Of a stretch of 64,000 nucleotides of DNA, positions 38,189 to 47,226 are shown in pieces; the first letter of the stretch is position 1; each line of letters opens with the position of its first letter. This DNA is from an uncultured Clostridia bacterium (GTDB taxonomy: Bacteria > Bacillota > Clostridia > Christensenellales > UBA1242), in assembly GCA_934746645.1 (NCBI GenBank), contig CAKVFE010000003.1:62001-126000 (forward strand), given 5' to 3'. The notes under the pieces are model-generated. The model was not told the origin of the DNA and made no database searches. It saw only the letters and a list, made by a program, of their open reading frames with translations. The translations under genes were made by a program, and so were the position numbers.

Positions 38189-38217
38189 TTGATTGTTTCA
38201 ACTTTTAGTGTTATAAT
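38189..38217 (+). promoter_or_regulatory. Promoter of antiporter-mgtC operon
   Basis: TTGATT (38189-38194), 17-bp spacer, TATAAT (38212-38217). Confidence 0.78.
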
Positions 38218-38248
38218 CCATTACTATTGAGATAAAAAGGGGAAAGTC

Positions 38249-39706
38249 ATGACTTGGTTTGTTGATTTGTTAAGCAAAACCGAACCAGTTACGCAGGTAA
38301 TAGTGTCTTTGGCTGTTATGTTGACATTTGGATTTTTGTTGACACGACTTACCAAACTCGTTAAGTTGCCTAATGTCACTGGATACATATTAGCAGGTAT
38401 TATTATTGGACCATATTGTCTTAATCTTGTACCATCTAATATTATTGGAAATTTGGATTTTATATCCGATATAGCACTTGCATTTATAGCATTTAGTGTT
38501 GGAGAATTTTTTAAACTTGATACTTTAAAAAAGAGTGGTTGGAAAATAATTGTTCTTACTATTTTTGAAGCACTTATGGCATCTATAGTTGTATTTATAG
38601 TAATGTATGCTATTCTACATTTAAGTTTATCATTCTCTATTGTATTGGCTGCACTAGCTTCTGCTACAGCTCCAGCTTCTACTATTATGACTATTCGTCA
38701 GACTAAATCTAAAGGTGACTTTGTAGATACCTTATTGCAAGTTGTCGCATTAGATGATGTGGTAAGTTTGGTTGCATATAGCGTAGCTATTTCTGTTGCT
38801 TTAGCTTCTATGGGTGGCAATGGATTTAGTTTTGATGTTATTGTCTTGCCAATACTTAAAAATTTGGCTTGCTTAGTTATTGGTGCTGGATTTGGTTTCT
38901 TATTAGCATTGCTTATGAGAGTAAAACATAGTTCGGACAATAGATTGATTATTGTTATTTGTGTATTATTTTTATTCTGTGCTATAGGTTCAATGCTTAA
39001 TGTGTCGCCATTGCTTGGTTGTATGATAATTGGTACAGTATATATCAATGTTACTAAAGATGAAAAATTGTTCTTACAAGTCAACTATTTTAGTCCACCA
39101 ATATTATTATTGTTCTTTGTAAGTTCTGGATTGAAATTTAACTTTTCATCATTGTTTGCAGGTTCAAGTGTAATATCTACAATTCCACTATGGTCTATTG
39201 GTTTAATATATTTCTTTGTGAGAATTGTAGGTAAATATCTTGGTGCTTATTTAGGATGTTTGACTATAAAGAAAAAGAAAGAAGTACGCAATTATCTAGG
39301 ACTTGCACTTATACCACAAGCAGGTGTTGCTATTGGTCTAGCTGCTTTGGGTGCAAGAACTTTGGGTGGAGATGTTGGTGACGCATTGCAGACTATAATT
39401 TTGGCATCAAGCGTGCTATATGAAATGGTGGGGCCAGCTTGTGCTAAACTTTCTTTGTACTTGTCAAAATCATATTCTAACAAATTGGAAGATGTGACAG
39501 AAGTTGAAGAAGTTAAACCTGATGGTCAAGAAAAAACTGAAGCCGAATTATTGATAGAGCGTATACAAGCTATTGAAAAGGCTAACAAACAAACTATTCC
39601 ACAAGAAACAAAAGAAGAAGAGGCATTTACAGAAGCAGGACAAGAAACTGAGCTGGAAATGTACTACAACGATTTTAGAAATCGTAACGCAAGAAGAAGA
39701 TTTTAA
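38249..39706 (+). CDS. Cation:proton antiporter (CPA2/Kef-type)
   Basis: Integral membrane exchanger of monovalent cations for protons. 485 residues with about twelve hydrophobic helices. The opening LPNVTGYILAGIIIGP is characteristic of the NhaA-like Na+/H+ exchanger (PF00999) fold. The transport region contains ASATAPASTIMTIRQ and VVALDDVVSLVAYS with the paired acidic residues. The C-terminal ~75 residues are a charged Glu/Lys tail without a TrkA-N domain. Strong RBS AAAAGGGG. It lies 11 nt before the MgtC-like gene, so both likely serve ion homeostasis. Cation specificity cannot be told. Confidence 0.88.
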   Translation: MTWFVDLLSKTEPVTQVIVSLAVMLTFGFLLTRLTKLVKLPNVTGYILAGIIIGPYCLNLVPSNIIGNLDFISDIALAFIAFSVGEFFKLDTLKKSGWKIIVLTIFEALMASIVVFIVMYAILHLSLSFSIVLAALASATAPASTIMTIRQTKSKGDFVDTLLQVVALDDVVSLVAYSVAISVALASMGGNGFSFDVIVLPILKNLACLVIGAGFGFLLALLMRVKHSSDNRLIIVICVLFLFCAIGSMLNVSPLLGCMIIGTVYINVTKDEKLFLQVNYFSPPILLLFFVSSGLKFNFSSLFAGSSVISTIPLWSIGLIYFFVRIVGKYLGAYLGCLTIKKKKEVRNYLGLALIPQAGVAIGLAALGARTLGGDVGDALQTIILASSVLYEMVGPACAKLSLYLSKSYSNKLEDVTEVEEVKPDGQEKTEAELLIERIQAIEKANKQTIPQETKEEEAFTEAGQETELEMYYNDFRNRNARRRF

Positions 39707-39717
39707 AGGAGTTTAAT

Positions 39718-40440
39718 ATGAATATTATTGATCCACTATCAAAAGTTATGGGGCAATGGTCAGCTACAATAACTATTGGTTCTATATTTTTAAGATTATT
39801 TTTAACAATTTTGCTTTCAGCTATTTTAGGTTGTGAAAGAGCAAGCAAGCGTCATTCTGCTGGTTTAAGAACATTTATGGTTGTTTCACTAGCATCTACT
39901 ATTGCAGGTATGATTGATATGTTTTTAATAGAAACTTATGGTATCAAATTTGCATTTATATCCGTAGCAGTTATTGTTGCATTGGCATCACTAAGCAACA
40001 ACTCTGTTATATTCTCAGCAAAAAGCCAAATTAAAGGTTTAACAACAGCAGTAAGTCTTTGGGCTTGTGGTATTATTGGATTAAGCATTGGTGTTGGTTT
40101 TTATACAATAGCACTTATTAGTTTTGCTATTTTACTATGCAGTTTGTCATTATTACCAGCAGCAGAAAGATACTTGAAAAATCGTTCTAACCATTTTGAA
40201 ATTCATCTAGAACTTGACAATAAGAGCAATTTGCCTCGTTTTATGAATACAATTAGAGAATTGGGACTTAGAATTGACGAAATAGAACTTAACTCAGCAT
40301 ATTTAAATTCTGGTTTAAGCGTATATAGTATTTGCTTAACAATTATTAGTCCAGAACTTAAAAAATATAAAACACATACCGAAATTATTTCTGCAATTCA
40401 ATCACTAGAATATGTTAATCATATTGAAGAAATGAAATAA
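39718..40440 (+). CDS. MgtC/SapB-family membrane protein
   Basis: 240 residues. The conserved MgtC N-terminal domain has four to five helices with GCERASKRHSAGLRT (~residues 40-54) and GLTTAVSLWACGIIGLSIGVGFY. The C-terminal ~80 residues form a soluble ACT-like regulatory domain. Such proteins are linked to magnesium-limited growth and ATP-synthase control in pathogens; many housekeeping members have no tested function. AAAGGAG precedes the ATG; co-transcribed with the antiporter. Confidence 0.9.
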   Translation: MNIIDPLSKVMGQWSATITIGSIFLRLFLTILLSAILGCERASKRHSAGLRTFMVVSLASTIAGMIDMFLIETYGIKFAFISVAVIVALASLSNNSVIFSAKSQIKGLTTAVSLWACGIIGLSIGVGFYTIALISFAILLCSLSLLPAAERYLKNRSNHFEIHLELDNKSNLPRFMNTIRELGLRIDEIELNSAYLNSGLSVYSICLTIISPELKKYKTHTEIISAIQSLEYVNHIEEMK

Positions 40441-40445
40441 TAATT

Positions 40446-40475
40446 AAAGCCTTAACATTATTGTTAAGGTTTTTT
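40446..40475 (+). terminator. Terminator after MgtC-like gene
   Basis: CCTTAACA/TGTTAAGG with T run. Confidence 0.88.
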
Positions 40476-40554
40476 GTCTATAGTGCAAAAATTAAATGCA
40501 AAAGTGTTTAATTTATGGTATATTGGTAAAGAACATAATTAAAAGGAAACTAAT

Positions 40555-40935
40555 ATGGTTGAAGAAGAAGGATATATACTAAAACAAATTAAAGCAGTTG
40601 CAAAAGCTATTGCAAAAATATTGTTTAATAGAGATAGTTACGATTATGTGTTACCAAAAGACGGTAAATATAATCAATACGACAATTTGTATCTTACAAT
40701 AATGGGACTTGCTGATAACAACAAATTTAATGAAGCAGAAGATTTGTTGTTTGAAAATATTGATGGTCGCAATGCTGTTTATATGCAAATTGCATTTGCT
40801 TTTTATGAAAAACTTGCAGGTTTAAGTGACGATGTCCTTAAAGCCAACAACTTTAGTAAAGAAGAAGTTGAACAAGGTTTTATTGATGTTTTGAAGATGT
40901 ACAACATAAGAGTAGACAAACAAAAGAGTGAATAA
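40555..40935 (+). CDS. DUF6483-like protein (126 aa)
   Basis: Helical cytosolic protein. The N-terminal ILKQIKAVAKAIAKILFNRD pattern and overall TPR-like helix pairs (LTIMGLADNNKFNEAEDLLF) resemble a Firmicutes family of unknown function that I recall as DUF6483. AAAAGGAA precedes the ATG. Its stop lies 1 nt before the ATG of the phosphatase gene, so they are coupled. Confidence 0.65.
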   Translation: MVEEEGYILKQIKAVAKAIAKILFNRDSYDYVLPKDGKYNQYDNLYLTIMGLADNNKFNEAEDLLFENIDGRNAVYMQIAFAFYEKLAGLSDDVLKANNFSKEEVEQGFIDVLKMYNIRVDKQKSE

Positions 40936-40936
40936 T

Positions 40937-41692
40937 ATGGATTATAACAAACTAGCGAAAAAAGTAGCAAAAATCGTAAAAAGTGCAAGTAAAATATATT
41001 ACAAACAAGACTTTTTTGAGATGGAAGAGCGTCATAAATACGAAAAAGATGACGTAACCAACAACGATGTTGCAACTCAAAATTATCTACAATACAAATT
41101 GTCACAACTTATCCCTAGCAGTGGTTTTATTGGCGAAGAAGGCTGTAGTAGTAATGTGAGTGACAATGGATATGTATGGATAATTGACCCTATTGATGGT
41201 ACTCAAAACTATAAAAAGGGTATACCTTTGTATGGTACACAACTAGCTTTGCAATATAATGGCGAAACAGTGATAAGTGTTATATATTTTCCAGTTCAAA
41301 AGCAAATGTATATTGCTACTCCTACTAAAGCTACACTTAATGGTAAACCTATACATGTATCAGACGAAAAAGATTTAAAATGGTCTGGTGCTTGTGTTTG
41401 TAACTATAGAGGATATATTGAAATAGAAGATAAATTTAAAATCCAACATACACTTGTATCTACATTAAAAACAGTTCGTATTTTGGGTTGTTCGGCACTT
41501 AATTATGCATTATGTGCTTGTGGCAAAATGGAACTTGTTGTTGTCTTTGGTGACACTGTATGGGATTTGTATCCGGGTAAGTTTTTAATAGAACAAGCAG
41601 GTGGCAAAGTCTATACTAATGACCAACTACAGTTACATATTGCTGGTAGTGTAGAAATGGTTAATAAAATTATAAAATTGTTAGGTGTTTAA
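40937..41692 (+). CDS. Inositol-monophosphatase-family enzyme (CysQ-like)
   Basis: Lithium-sensitive sugar/nucleotide phosphatase superfamily. 251 residues. Metal-binding motifs are GEEG (~residue 72), IDPIDGTQNYKKG (~88-100) and VWDLYPGKFLIEQAGG near the C-terminus (usual WDxAAG). Candidate activities are inositol-1-phosphate, 3'-phosphoadenosine 5'-phosphate or fructose-1,6-bisphosphate hydrolysis; sequence alone does not decide. The ATG at 40937 is preferred to an upstream GTG. The terminator stem begins inside the last codons. Confidence 0.85.
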   Translation: MDYNKLAKKVAKIVKSASKIYYKQDFFEMEERHKYEKDDVTNNDVATQNYLQYKLSQLIPSSGFIGEEGCSSNVSDNGYVWIIDPIDGTQNYKKGIPLYGTQLALQYNGETVISVIYFPVQKQMYIATPTKATLNGKPIHVSDEKDLKWSGACVCNYRGYIEIEDKFKIQHTLVSTLKTVRILGCSALNYALCACGKMELVVVFGDTVWDLYPGKFLIEQAGGKVYTNDQLQLHIAGSVEMVNKIIKLLGV

Positions 41693-41708
41693 ACTCCTAA
41701 CTTTTTTT
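41680..41708 (+). terminator. Terminator overlapping the phosphatase stop
   Basis: GTTAGG/CCTAAC with a 10-nt loop and T7. Confidence 0.75.
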
Positions 41709-41791
41709 ATTTGTGATTATTATATTTTACCTTTTTTATGTGTGTATTTGGGTAAAATAACAGCAAAAGATAAAAATATACTTTAAGATAT

Positions 41792-41820
41792 TTGCAACAA
41801 ATTGGTAATTAATATATACT
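41792..41820 (+). promoter_or_regulatory. Promoter of pgk-tpiA
   Basis: TTGCAA (41792-41797), 17-bp spacer, TATACT (41815-41820). Confidence 0.78.
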
Positions 41821-41861
41821 TTATATGTATATATTAAATATATTATATGGAGATAGAGTGT

Positions 41862-43043
41862 ATGGATAAAAAAACTATTAAAGACTTAGATGTCTACAAT
41901 AAAAAAGTATTGTTAAGAGTAGACTTCAATGTTCCTATGAAAGATGGCGTTATAACTGATGATAACCGTATTAAAGAAGAATTGCCAACCATTAAGTATC
42001 TATTGGATAATGGTGCAGCAGTTATTGTTATGAGTCACTTAGGAAGACCTGAAGGACAAGTTAATTTGAAATATAGTTTGCGTCCTACTGCAGATAGATT
42101 GGCAGAATATTTGGGTAAAGAAGTACAATTTGCAGAAGATTGTATAGGTAGAGAAACCACAAAGAAAGCAAAAGAATTGAAGAGTGGCGAAGTACTAGTA
42201 TTGGAAAACTTGCGTTTCCACGCTGAAGAAGAAGAAAATGACAAAGCATTCTGTGAAAAATTGGCAAAATTGGCAGATATATATGTTAATGATGCTTTTG
42301 GTACAGCACATAGAAAACACGCTTCTACTTATGGCGTAGCTAAATTGTTGCCTAATGCTGTTGGCTTCTTGATTGAAAAAGAATTGAGTATGATAGTTGA
42401 CACTATCAACAATCCAAAAAGACCATTTGTTGGTATCTTGGGTGGAGCTAAAGTTAGTGACAAAATAACTATTGTTGAAAGTTTGCTTAATAAGGTAGAT
42501 ACATTGATTGTTGGGGGAGCAATGGCGTATACATTCCTTATGGCAGAAAACTACAATACTGGCGATAGTAAAGTTGAAAAAGAAATGGTTGACGAAGCTA
42601 AACGCTTAGTAGAACTAGCAAAAGAAAAAAATGTTCAATTATTGTTGCCTGTAGACCATATTATTGCCAACAATTTTGACAATCCAACTGTTATTAAAAA
42701 TACTGTTGATGCCAATATCCCTAACGGATTTATGGGTATGGATATAGGTAAAAAGACTATTAAAAATTACAAACACGCTATAAAAGAAGCTAAGACCGTT
42801 GTTTGGAACGGACCAATGGGTGTATTTGAAAATAAAAACTTTGAAAATGGTACAAAGGCTGTAGCTAAAGCAATGGCAAAATCAAAAGCTACTACTATAG
42901 TAGGTGGTGGAGATAGTGCTGCTGCAGTTATTAAATTTAAATATGCTAAAAAGATGACACATATTTCTACTGGTGGCGGAGCAAGCTTAAAACTATTTGA
43001 AGGAAAAGTTTTGCCAGCTGTTGATGTTATTGAAAATAAATAA
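41862..43043 (+). CDS. pgk: Phosphoglycerate kinase
   Basis: Transfers phosphate from 1,3-bisphosphoglycerate to ADP in glycolysis. 393 residues. Recognised by KVLLRVDFNVP (~residues 15-25), SHLGRPEG, VLVLENLRFH, NDAFGTAHRKHAST, and C-terminal VWNGPMGVFE plus GGGDSAAAV. The ATG at 41862 is chosen because GGAGATAG lies before it; the ATG 15 nt upstream is itself part of the RBS region. It is followed after 30 nt by tpiA, forming a lower-glycolysis operon without gap. Confidence 0.97.
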   Translation: MDKKTIKDLDVYNKKVLLRVDFNVPMKDGVITDDNRIKEELPTIKYLLDNGAAVIVMSHLGRPEGQVNLKYSLRPTADRLAEYLGKEVQFAEDCIGRETTKKAKELKSGEVLVLENLRFHAEEEENDKAFCEKLAKLADIYVNDAFGTAHRKHASTYGVAKLLPNAVGFLIEKELSMIVDTINNPKRPFVGILGGAKVSDKITIVESLLNKVDTLIVGGAMAYTFLMAENYNTGDSKVEKEMVDEAKRLVELAKEKNVQLLLPVDHIIANNFDNPTVIKNTVDANIPNGFMGMDIGKKTIKNYKHAIKEAKTVVWNGPMGVFENKNFENGTKAVAKAMAKSKATTIVGGGDSAAAVIKFKYAKKMTHISTGGGASLKLFEGKVLPAVDVIENK

Positions 43044-43073
43044 GTAGAAAACAAATAAGCATAGGGGTGTAGT

Positions 43074-43820
43074 ATGAAATATCTAATTGGTAATCACAAA
43101 ATGAATCTTAGTAAGGCTGAACTTATTAAGTATTTTAAAGATTTAAAGAAAGTTGCAAAACAAAGTGATAATTTTGTAGGTGTATGTTTACCTAGCGTAT
43201 ATCTTGATTTGGCACAAAAAATGTGTAAACGCACAAAAATCCATTATGGTGCAGAGAATATGTTCTATAAGGAAAGTGGAGCTTATACAGGCGAAATAAG
43301 TGCCAATATGCTTAAAGATTTTGATACCGAAATGGTTATTTTGGGACATAGCGAAAGACGCAGTATTTTTGGCGAAACTGACGATGTAGTTAATGAAAAA
43401 GTTTTGGTTGCTTTAGAAAAAGGACTTACACCAATATTATGTATTGGCGAAACTAAAGACCAAAGAGAAAATAAAGAAACTAATAAAATACTTAAAAAAC
43501 AACTTACAAAAGGCTTAAAAGGTGTAACTAAAGAAGACCTTTCAAAAGTTATCTTTGCATACGAACCTGTTTGGGCTATAGGTACAGGTGTAAGTGCTAC
43601 TAAAGAAGATGCAGAAAAAACAATCAAACATATAAAAGAAACTATAGCAAAACTATATGATTTACCAACACTAGATGGTATAGTAGTTTTGTATGGTGGT
43701 AGTCTTAATGGCAAAAATGTCAATGACATATTAAGCCAACCACATATAGATGGTGGTTTGATTGGTGGTGCTAGTCTTAAAGTATCCGAATTTGAAAAAT
43801 TGATTGCTTATAAAGGCTAG
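43074..43820 (+). CDS. tpiA: Triosephosphate isomerase
   Basis: Interconverts dihydroxyacetone phosphate and glyceraldehyde 3-phosphate. 248 residues. Catalytic Lys9 lies in GNHKMN (usual GNWKMN), His92 in LGHSERR and Glu164 in YEPVWAIGTG; phosphate-binding GGSLNGKNV and GGLIGGAS close the barrel. AGGGGTG precedes the ATG. Second gene of the pgk-tpiA operon. Confidence 0.97.
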   Translation: MKYLIGNHKMNLSKAELIKYFKDLKKVAKQSDNFVGVCLPSVYLDLAQKMCKRTKIHYGAENMFYKESGAYTGEISANMLKDFDTEMVILGHSERRSIFGETDDVVNEKVLVALEKGLTPILCIGETKDQRENKETNKILKKQLTKGLKGVTKEDLSKVIFAYEPVWAIGTGVSATKEDAEKTIKHIKETIAKLYDLPTLDGIVVLYGGSLNGKNVNDILSQPHIDGGLIGGASLKVSEFEKLIAYKG

Positions 43821-43835
43821 TTGTATAAATAATTA

Positions 43836-43864
43836 TTGACTTTATATCTCATATAATGTACAAT
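43836..43864 (+). promoter_or_regulatory. Promoter of the 79-residue membrane protein gene
   Basis: TTGACT (43836-43841), 17-bp spacer, TACAAT (43859-43864); an overlapping TATAAT is also present. Confidence 0.7.
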
Positions 43865-43921
43865 TATAATAGAAATATGGCTAAAACATTAGGAAAATCT
43901 TTTGTAAAAGGGTGATTGATT

Positions 43922-44161
43922 ATGGCAGGAACAATGTTAAATATGTTTAGTGCAATGTGGAACAAATTTTATAGTTCATTGCGCAGTTTACCAGGTTATG
44001 CTAAAGGTATAATTATATTCTTTATAGTTATGTCTGCATTGGTATGTTTTATATTTGCTGTTAAAGGAAGCAAAAAAGACAAGTTTGTTAAAAATTGGTT
44101 CTTGTTTTTCCTATGCATCTTACTTACAATTGTTGGTGTAGCATTTTGTATTATAATGTAA
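43922..44161 (+). CDS. Small two-TM membrane protein (79 aa)
   Basis: Unrecognised. Two hydrophobic helices (~28-46 and 57-78) separated by a basic loop KGSKKDKFVKNW. The ATG at 43922 follows AAAAGGGTG. It has its own promoter and terminator just upstream of secG. No function is suggested. Confidence 0.7.
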   Translation: MAGTMLNMFSAMWNKFYSSLRSLPGYAKGIIIFFIVMSALVCFIFAVKGSKKDKFVKNWFLFFLCILLTIVGVAFCIIM

Positions 44162-44182
44162 CTAATTAATGTAAAATTTATT

Positions 44183-44213
44183 AAAAAACACGCAGTAATT
44201 GCGTGTTTTTTGT
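44183..44213 (+). terminator. Terminator before secG
   Basis: AAAAAACACGCA/TGCGTGTTTTTT hairpin with T tail. Confidence 0.9.
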
Positions 44214-44242
44214 TTAATCAAGTAGACTAAATATAACTACTA

Positions 44243-44251
44243 TGATATACT
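44243..44251 (+). promoter_or_regulatory. Extended -10 promoter for secG
   Basis: TGATATACT (44243-44251); no clear -35. The ATG is 56 nt downstream. Confidence 0.45.
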
Positions 44252-44306
44252 TAATAAGTCAAAATGTGATAATTTTAAAAATTTTATATATTAATTTGGA
44301 GGCTTC

Positions 44307-44639
44307 ATGACAAACCTATTTAATTTGCTATTAGACGATGTCGCAAAACCTGTTCCTGATTGGATTAGTAAGTCATTCCCAATTATACAGACAATATTGA
44401 TTATTTTGATAGCATTATCAGCTGTAGTAATTATAGTTGCTGTACTTATGACTACATCTAACCCAGAAGGTGGCAACAATGCAATTACAGGTACCAACGA
44501 CAGTTATTATATGCAACATAAGGGTGGTAGTAGAGAAGGTAGATTGAAAAAGACTATAGTAATTAGTGCCATTGTTATTTTTGTATTGACCTTACTATAC
44601 TTCATATCATTTGCTGTATATACTGGTTTTACCGCATAA
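44307..44639 (+). CDS. secG: Preprotein translocase subunit SecG
   Basis: Small accessory subunit of the SecYEG channel. 110 residues with two helices (~24-48 and 83-105). The intervening loop NPEGGNNAITGTNDSYYMQHKGGSREGRLKK is broken here only by position: it carries the glycine-rich and K-G-x-S-R-E features typical of SecG before helix two. GGAGG precedes the ATG. It opens the secG-rnr-smpB-ssrA neighbourhood common in Firmicutes, which supports the call. Confidence 0.88.
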   Translation: MTNLFNLLLDDVAKPVPDWISKSFPIIQTILIILIALSAVVIIVAVLMTTSNPEGGNNAITGTNDSYYMQHKGGSREGRLKKTIVISAIVIFVLTLLYFISFAVYTGFTA

Positions 44640-44649
44640 AAGTTTAATG

Positions 44650-44680
44650 AGGCTCTTAATTATTGATTAGGAGCTTTTTT
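44650..44680 (+). terminator. Terminator after secG
   Basis: GGCTCTTAAT/ATTAGGAGCT with T run. Confidence 0.8.
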
Positions 44681-44696
44681 AAATGTAAAAAATCTG

Positions 44697-44724
44697 TTGG
44701 ATTAGTACTTATCTGTGCTAATCT
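44697..44724 (+). promoter_or_regulatory. Candidate rnr promoter spanned by a hairpin
   Basis: TTGGAT and TAATCT, 16 bp apart. The spacer forms GATTAGTAC-TTATCT-GTGCTAATC (44700-44723), so an operator overlapping the promoter is possible. Confidence 0.45.
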
Positions 44725-44760
44725 AAATTTAACTAAAATAAATATATGTAGGATAAATTA

Positions 44761-46953
44761 ATGGATAAAAACAAGATTTTAAATCAAATTCAAGTAAACA
44801 AACTTGGTGACCTAGATTACGAATTTATTATTGCTCAACTATGCGTACTTAACAATCGCACTTTTGAAGAAATGAAAAATGCTTTAGACGAACTTATCGT
44901 TGACGGCTCTTTTAAACTTAAATCTAGTGAAGAGGACAAAGCTCCAGCTTTCCCTTATGGACACAACAAACCTAGTCAAGACCTTATTGACGAAGCTAAT
45001 GATATGATAAGTAGAAAAGATAAAAAACACAATACTCGTATGAAAAGCTTTAAACTTCAAGGTAGACTTCAAGGCACAAAGAGTGATTTTGCATTCCTAA
45101 TACCTTTTGACCATACTTACGAAGATGTGTTTATTGCTGGTAAAGACCTTAATGGTGCTATCAATAATGATACAGTAGTTGTAGAAGTAAAAGGTGCTAA
45201 AGAAGGTAAACGCTTAGAAGGTAGAGTTATCCAAATATTGGAGCGTGGCAACGAGCGTATTGTAGGTAAAATATTCTTGTCAAAAGGCAATGCTATGGTT
45301 ATGCCTGATGATGTAAAATTTGGAAAAGATATATTGGTACCTATTGCTAAAGTTATGGGTGCACACAACGGAGATAAAGTTGTTGTAAAAATAACCAACT
45401 ATGCCAATAAAAAGAATCCTACTGGCGAAGTTATTGAAGTTTTGGGTGCTCCTAATAAGATAGAAACAGAAGTTAAAGCTATTATTAGAAGTTATAACTT
45501 ATATGAAGAATTTCCTAAAAAAGTTATCGAATATGCCGAAACTTTACCTGACGAATTAGACAAATCTAAATATCCTAATCGTAGAGATTTGACCGACCTT
45601 AATTGCTTTACAATAGACGGAGAAGATAGTAGAGATTTGGACGATGCTGTTTCTATATCAAAAAATAGTGATGGCACATACAAATTGGGTGTACATATTG
45701 CAGATGTAGGCGAGTATGTTAAATACAACAATCCACTAGATAAAGAAGCATTTAAGCGTGGGACAAGTGTGTATTTCCCTAATTTGGTATTACCTATGCT
45801 TCCTAGAAAACTAAGCAATGGCATTTGTAGCTTAAACGAAATGGTAGATAGACTTGCATTGTCTGTATTTATGGATATAGACAAAAATGGCGAAGTTAAA
45901 AAATATGATATTTGTGAAAGTATTATAAAGAGTAAGAAGAGATTTACTTATACAACAGTTAGCGCTATTCTTGACGGAGATGAATATGAGTGTCAACAAA
46001 ATAGACATTTTGTAAAAGATTTGCTTCTTATGAACGAACTTAACCACATACTTATCAAAATGCGTGAAAAGCGTGGAGCTATTGATTTTGATATTCCTGA
46101 AGTTAAAATTACTCTTAACGAATTGGGAGATGTACTAGATGTACAACAAGCACCTAGAGATGATAGTCATAGACTTATAGAGAGCTTTATGGTCGCAGCC
46201 AACGAAACTGTTGCTACACATTATAACAATAAAAAAGAGCCATTTGTATATCGTATCCACGAAACACCAGATAGTGAAAAAATGGCAAACTTTATAAGAC
46301 TTGCTACAAGTATGGGTGTTAAGACTACAGCTAATCCAGATAAGGTAGCACCTTTGGATTTGCAAAAAATATTGACACAAGTCAATGAGTTGGATTCAAA
46401 ATATATGCTTAACCGTATATGTTTAAGAAGTATGAAAAAAGCAAAATATAGTCCAGATTGTATAGGACACTTTGGTCTAGCTAGTGTAAAATATTGTCAC
46501 TTTACTTCACCTATTAGAAGATATCCAGACTTGACAATACATCGTATTATCAAAGCAGATTTGCGTGGCGAACTTACAGGGAAATTGCTTACCGAACAAC
46601 GCCAATTTGTAGTAGCAAGTTCTATGCATTCTTCAGATAGAGAACAATCTGCTGAAAAGGTAGAAAGAGATGTTGATGACCTATATAGAGTATTCTATAT
46701 GACACATCACATTGGCGAAGAATTTGAGGGTAAGATAAGTGGCGTTACCAACTTTGGTGTATTTGTAGAACTTGACAATACTGTTGAAGGTATGGTTCGT
46801 ATTTCGGATTTACCAAGAGATAGTTATGAGTATGACGAACATGATTTTGTACTAAAAGGTGCAAAAGAAAAATTTGTTATTGGCAACACTGTAAAGGTTA
46901 AATGTGTTAGAGCAGATATCCTTGCTAGAGAGATAGATTTTGTTTTAGTTTAA
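44761..46953 (+). CDS. rnr: Ribonuclease R
   Basis: Processive 3'-5' exoribonuclease of the RNase II family that degrades structured RNA. 730 residues. Cold-shock-like RNA-binding domains lie at about 90-230. The RNB catalytic domain (~280-600) contains CFTIDGEDSRDLDDAVS with the metal-binding aspartates and HFTSPIRRYPDLTIHR. The C-terminal S1 domain begins GEEFEGKISGVTNFGVFVEL. The Lys-rich tail seen in some homologues is missing. Together with SmpB and tmRNA, encoded just downstream, RNase R clears non-stop mRNAs. Confidence 0.96.
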   Translation: MDKNKILNQIQVNKLGDLDYEFIIAQLCVLNNRTFEEMKNALDELIVDGSFKLKSSEEDKAPAFPYGHNKPSQDLIDEANDMISRKDKKHNTRMKSFKLQGRLQGTKSDFAFLIPFDHTYEDVFIAGKDLNGAINNDTVVVEVKGAKEGKRLEGRVIQILERGNERIVGKIFLSKGNAMVMPDDVKFGKDILVPIAKVMGAHNGDKVVVKITNYANKKNPTGEVIEVLGAPNKIETEVKAIIRSYNLYEEFPKKVIEYAETLPDELDKSKYPNRRDLTDLNCFTIDGEDSRDLDDAVSISKNSDGTYKLGVHIADVGEYVKYNNPLDKEAFKRGTSVYFPNLVLPMLPRKLSNGICSLNEMVDRLALSVFMDIDKNGEVKKYDICESIIKSKKRFTYTTVSAILDGDEYECQQNRHFVKDLLLMNELNHILIKMREKRGAIDFDIPEVKITLNELGDVLDVQQAPRDDSHRLIESFMVAANETVATHYNNKKEPFVYRIHETPDSEKMANFIRLATSMGVKTTANPDKVAPLDLQKILTQVNELDSKYMLNRICLRSMKKAKYSPDCIGHFGLASVKYCHFTSPIRRYPDLTIHRIIKADLRGELTGKLLTEQRQFVVASSMHSSDREQSAEKVERDVDDLYRVFYMTHHIGEEFEGKISGVTNFGVFVELDNTVEGMVRISDLPRDSYEYDEHDFVLKGAKEKFVIGNTVKVKCVRADILAREIDFVLV

Positions 46954-46980
46954 AAAACATCAATTTTTTAATGTTTTTTA
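46952..46980 (+). terminator. Terminator after rnr
   Basis: AAAAAACAT/ATGTTTTTT hairpin at the rnr stop. Confidence 0.75.
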
Positions 46981-47014
46981 ATGATTTTCGTAGAAAAAAT
47001 ATTAAAATTGGGTA

Positions 47015-47042
47015 TTGTAATATTTTTTGTTTGTGATATAAT
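47015..47042 (+). promoter_or_regulatory. Promoter of smpB-ssrA
   Basis: TTGTAA (47015-47020), 16-bp spacer ending TGTGA, TATAAT (47037-47042). The ATG is 184 nt downstream. Confidence 0.65.
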
Positions 47043-47078
47043 AAGTGTGTTGAATTCCCTTATTATATATATCGGTTT

Positions 47079-47184
47079 CTATTTTTTATGTAAATTTTTA
47101 ATTAAATACACTAAAAAATAGACAATTACTAATATCGGAAGTTAATTGAAAACAATGTGAGTTTTTTGACAAAACATTGTTTTC
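47079..47184 (+). other. Structured leader of smpB
   Basis: Two strong hairpins: CTATTTTTT (47079-47087) with AAAAAATAG (47113-47121), and GAAAACAATGT (47148-47158) with ACATTGTTTTC (47174-47184). Neither is followed by a proper T run. It matches no riboswitch class I know. Confidence 0.5.
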
Positions 47185-47226
47185 TAATAACTAAAGATAT
47201 TGAAATAATATATTTTAGGAGAAAAA

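Noticed and set aside
43283..43729. 148-codon minus-strand frame
   Set aside because: Antisense shadow of tpiA, whose catalytic residues are all present on the plus strand.
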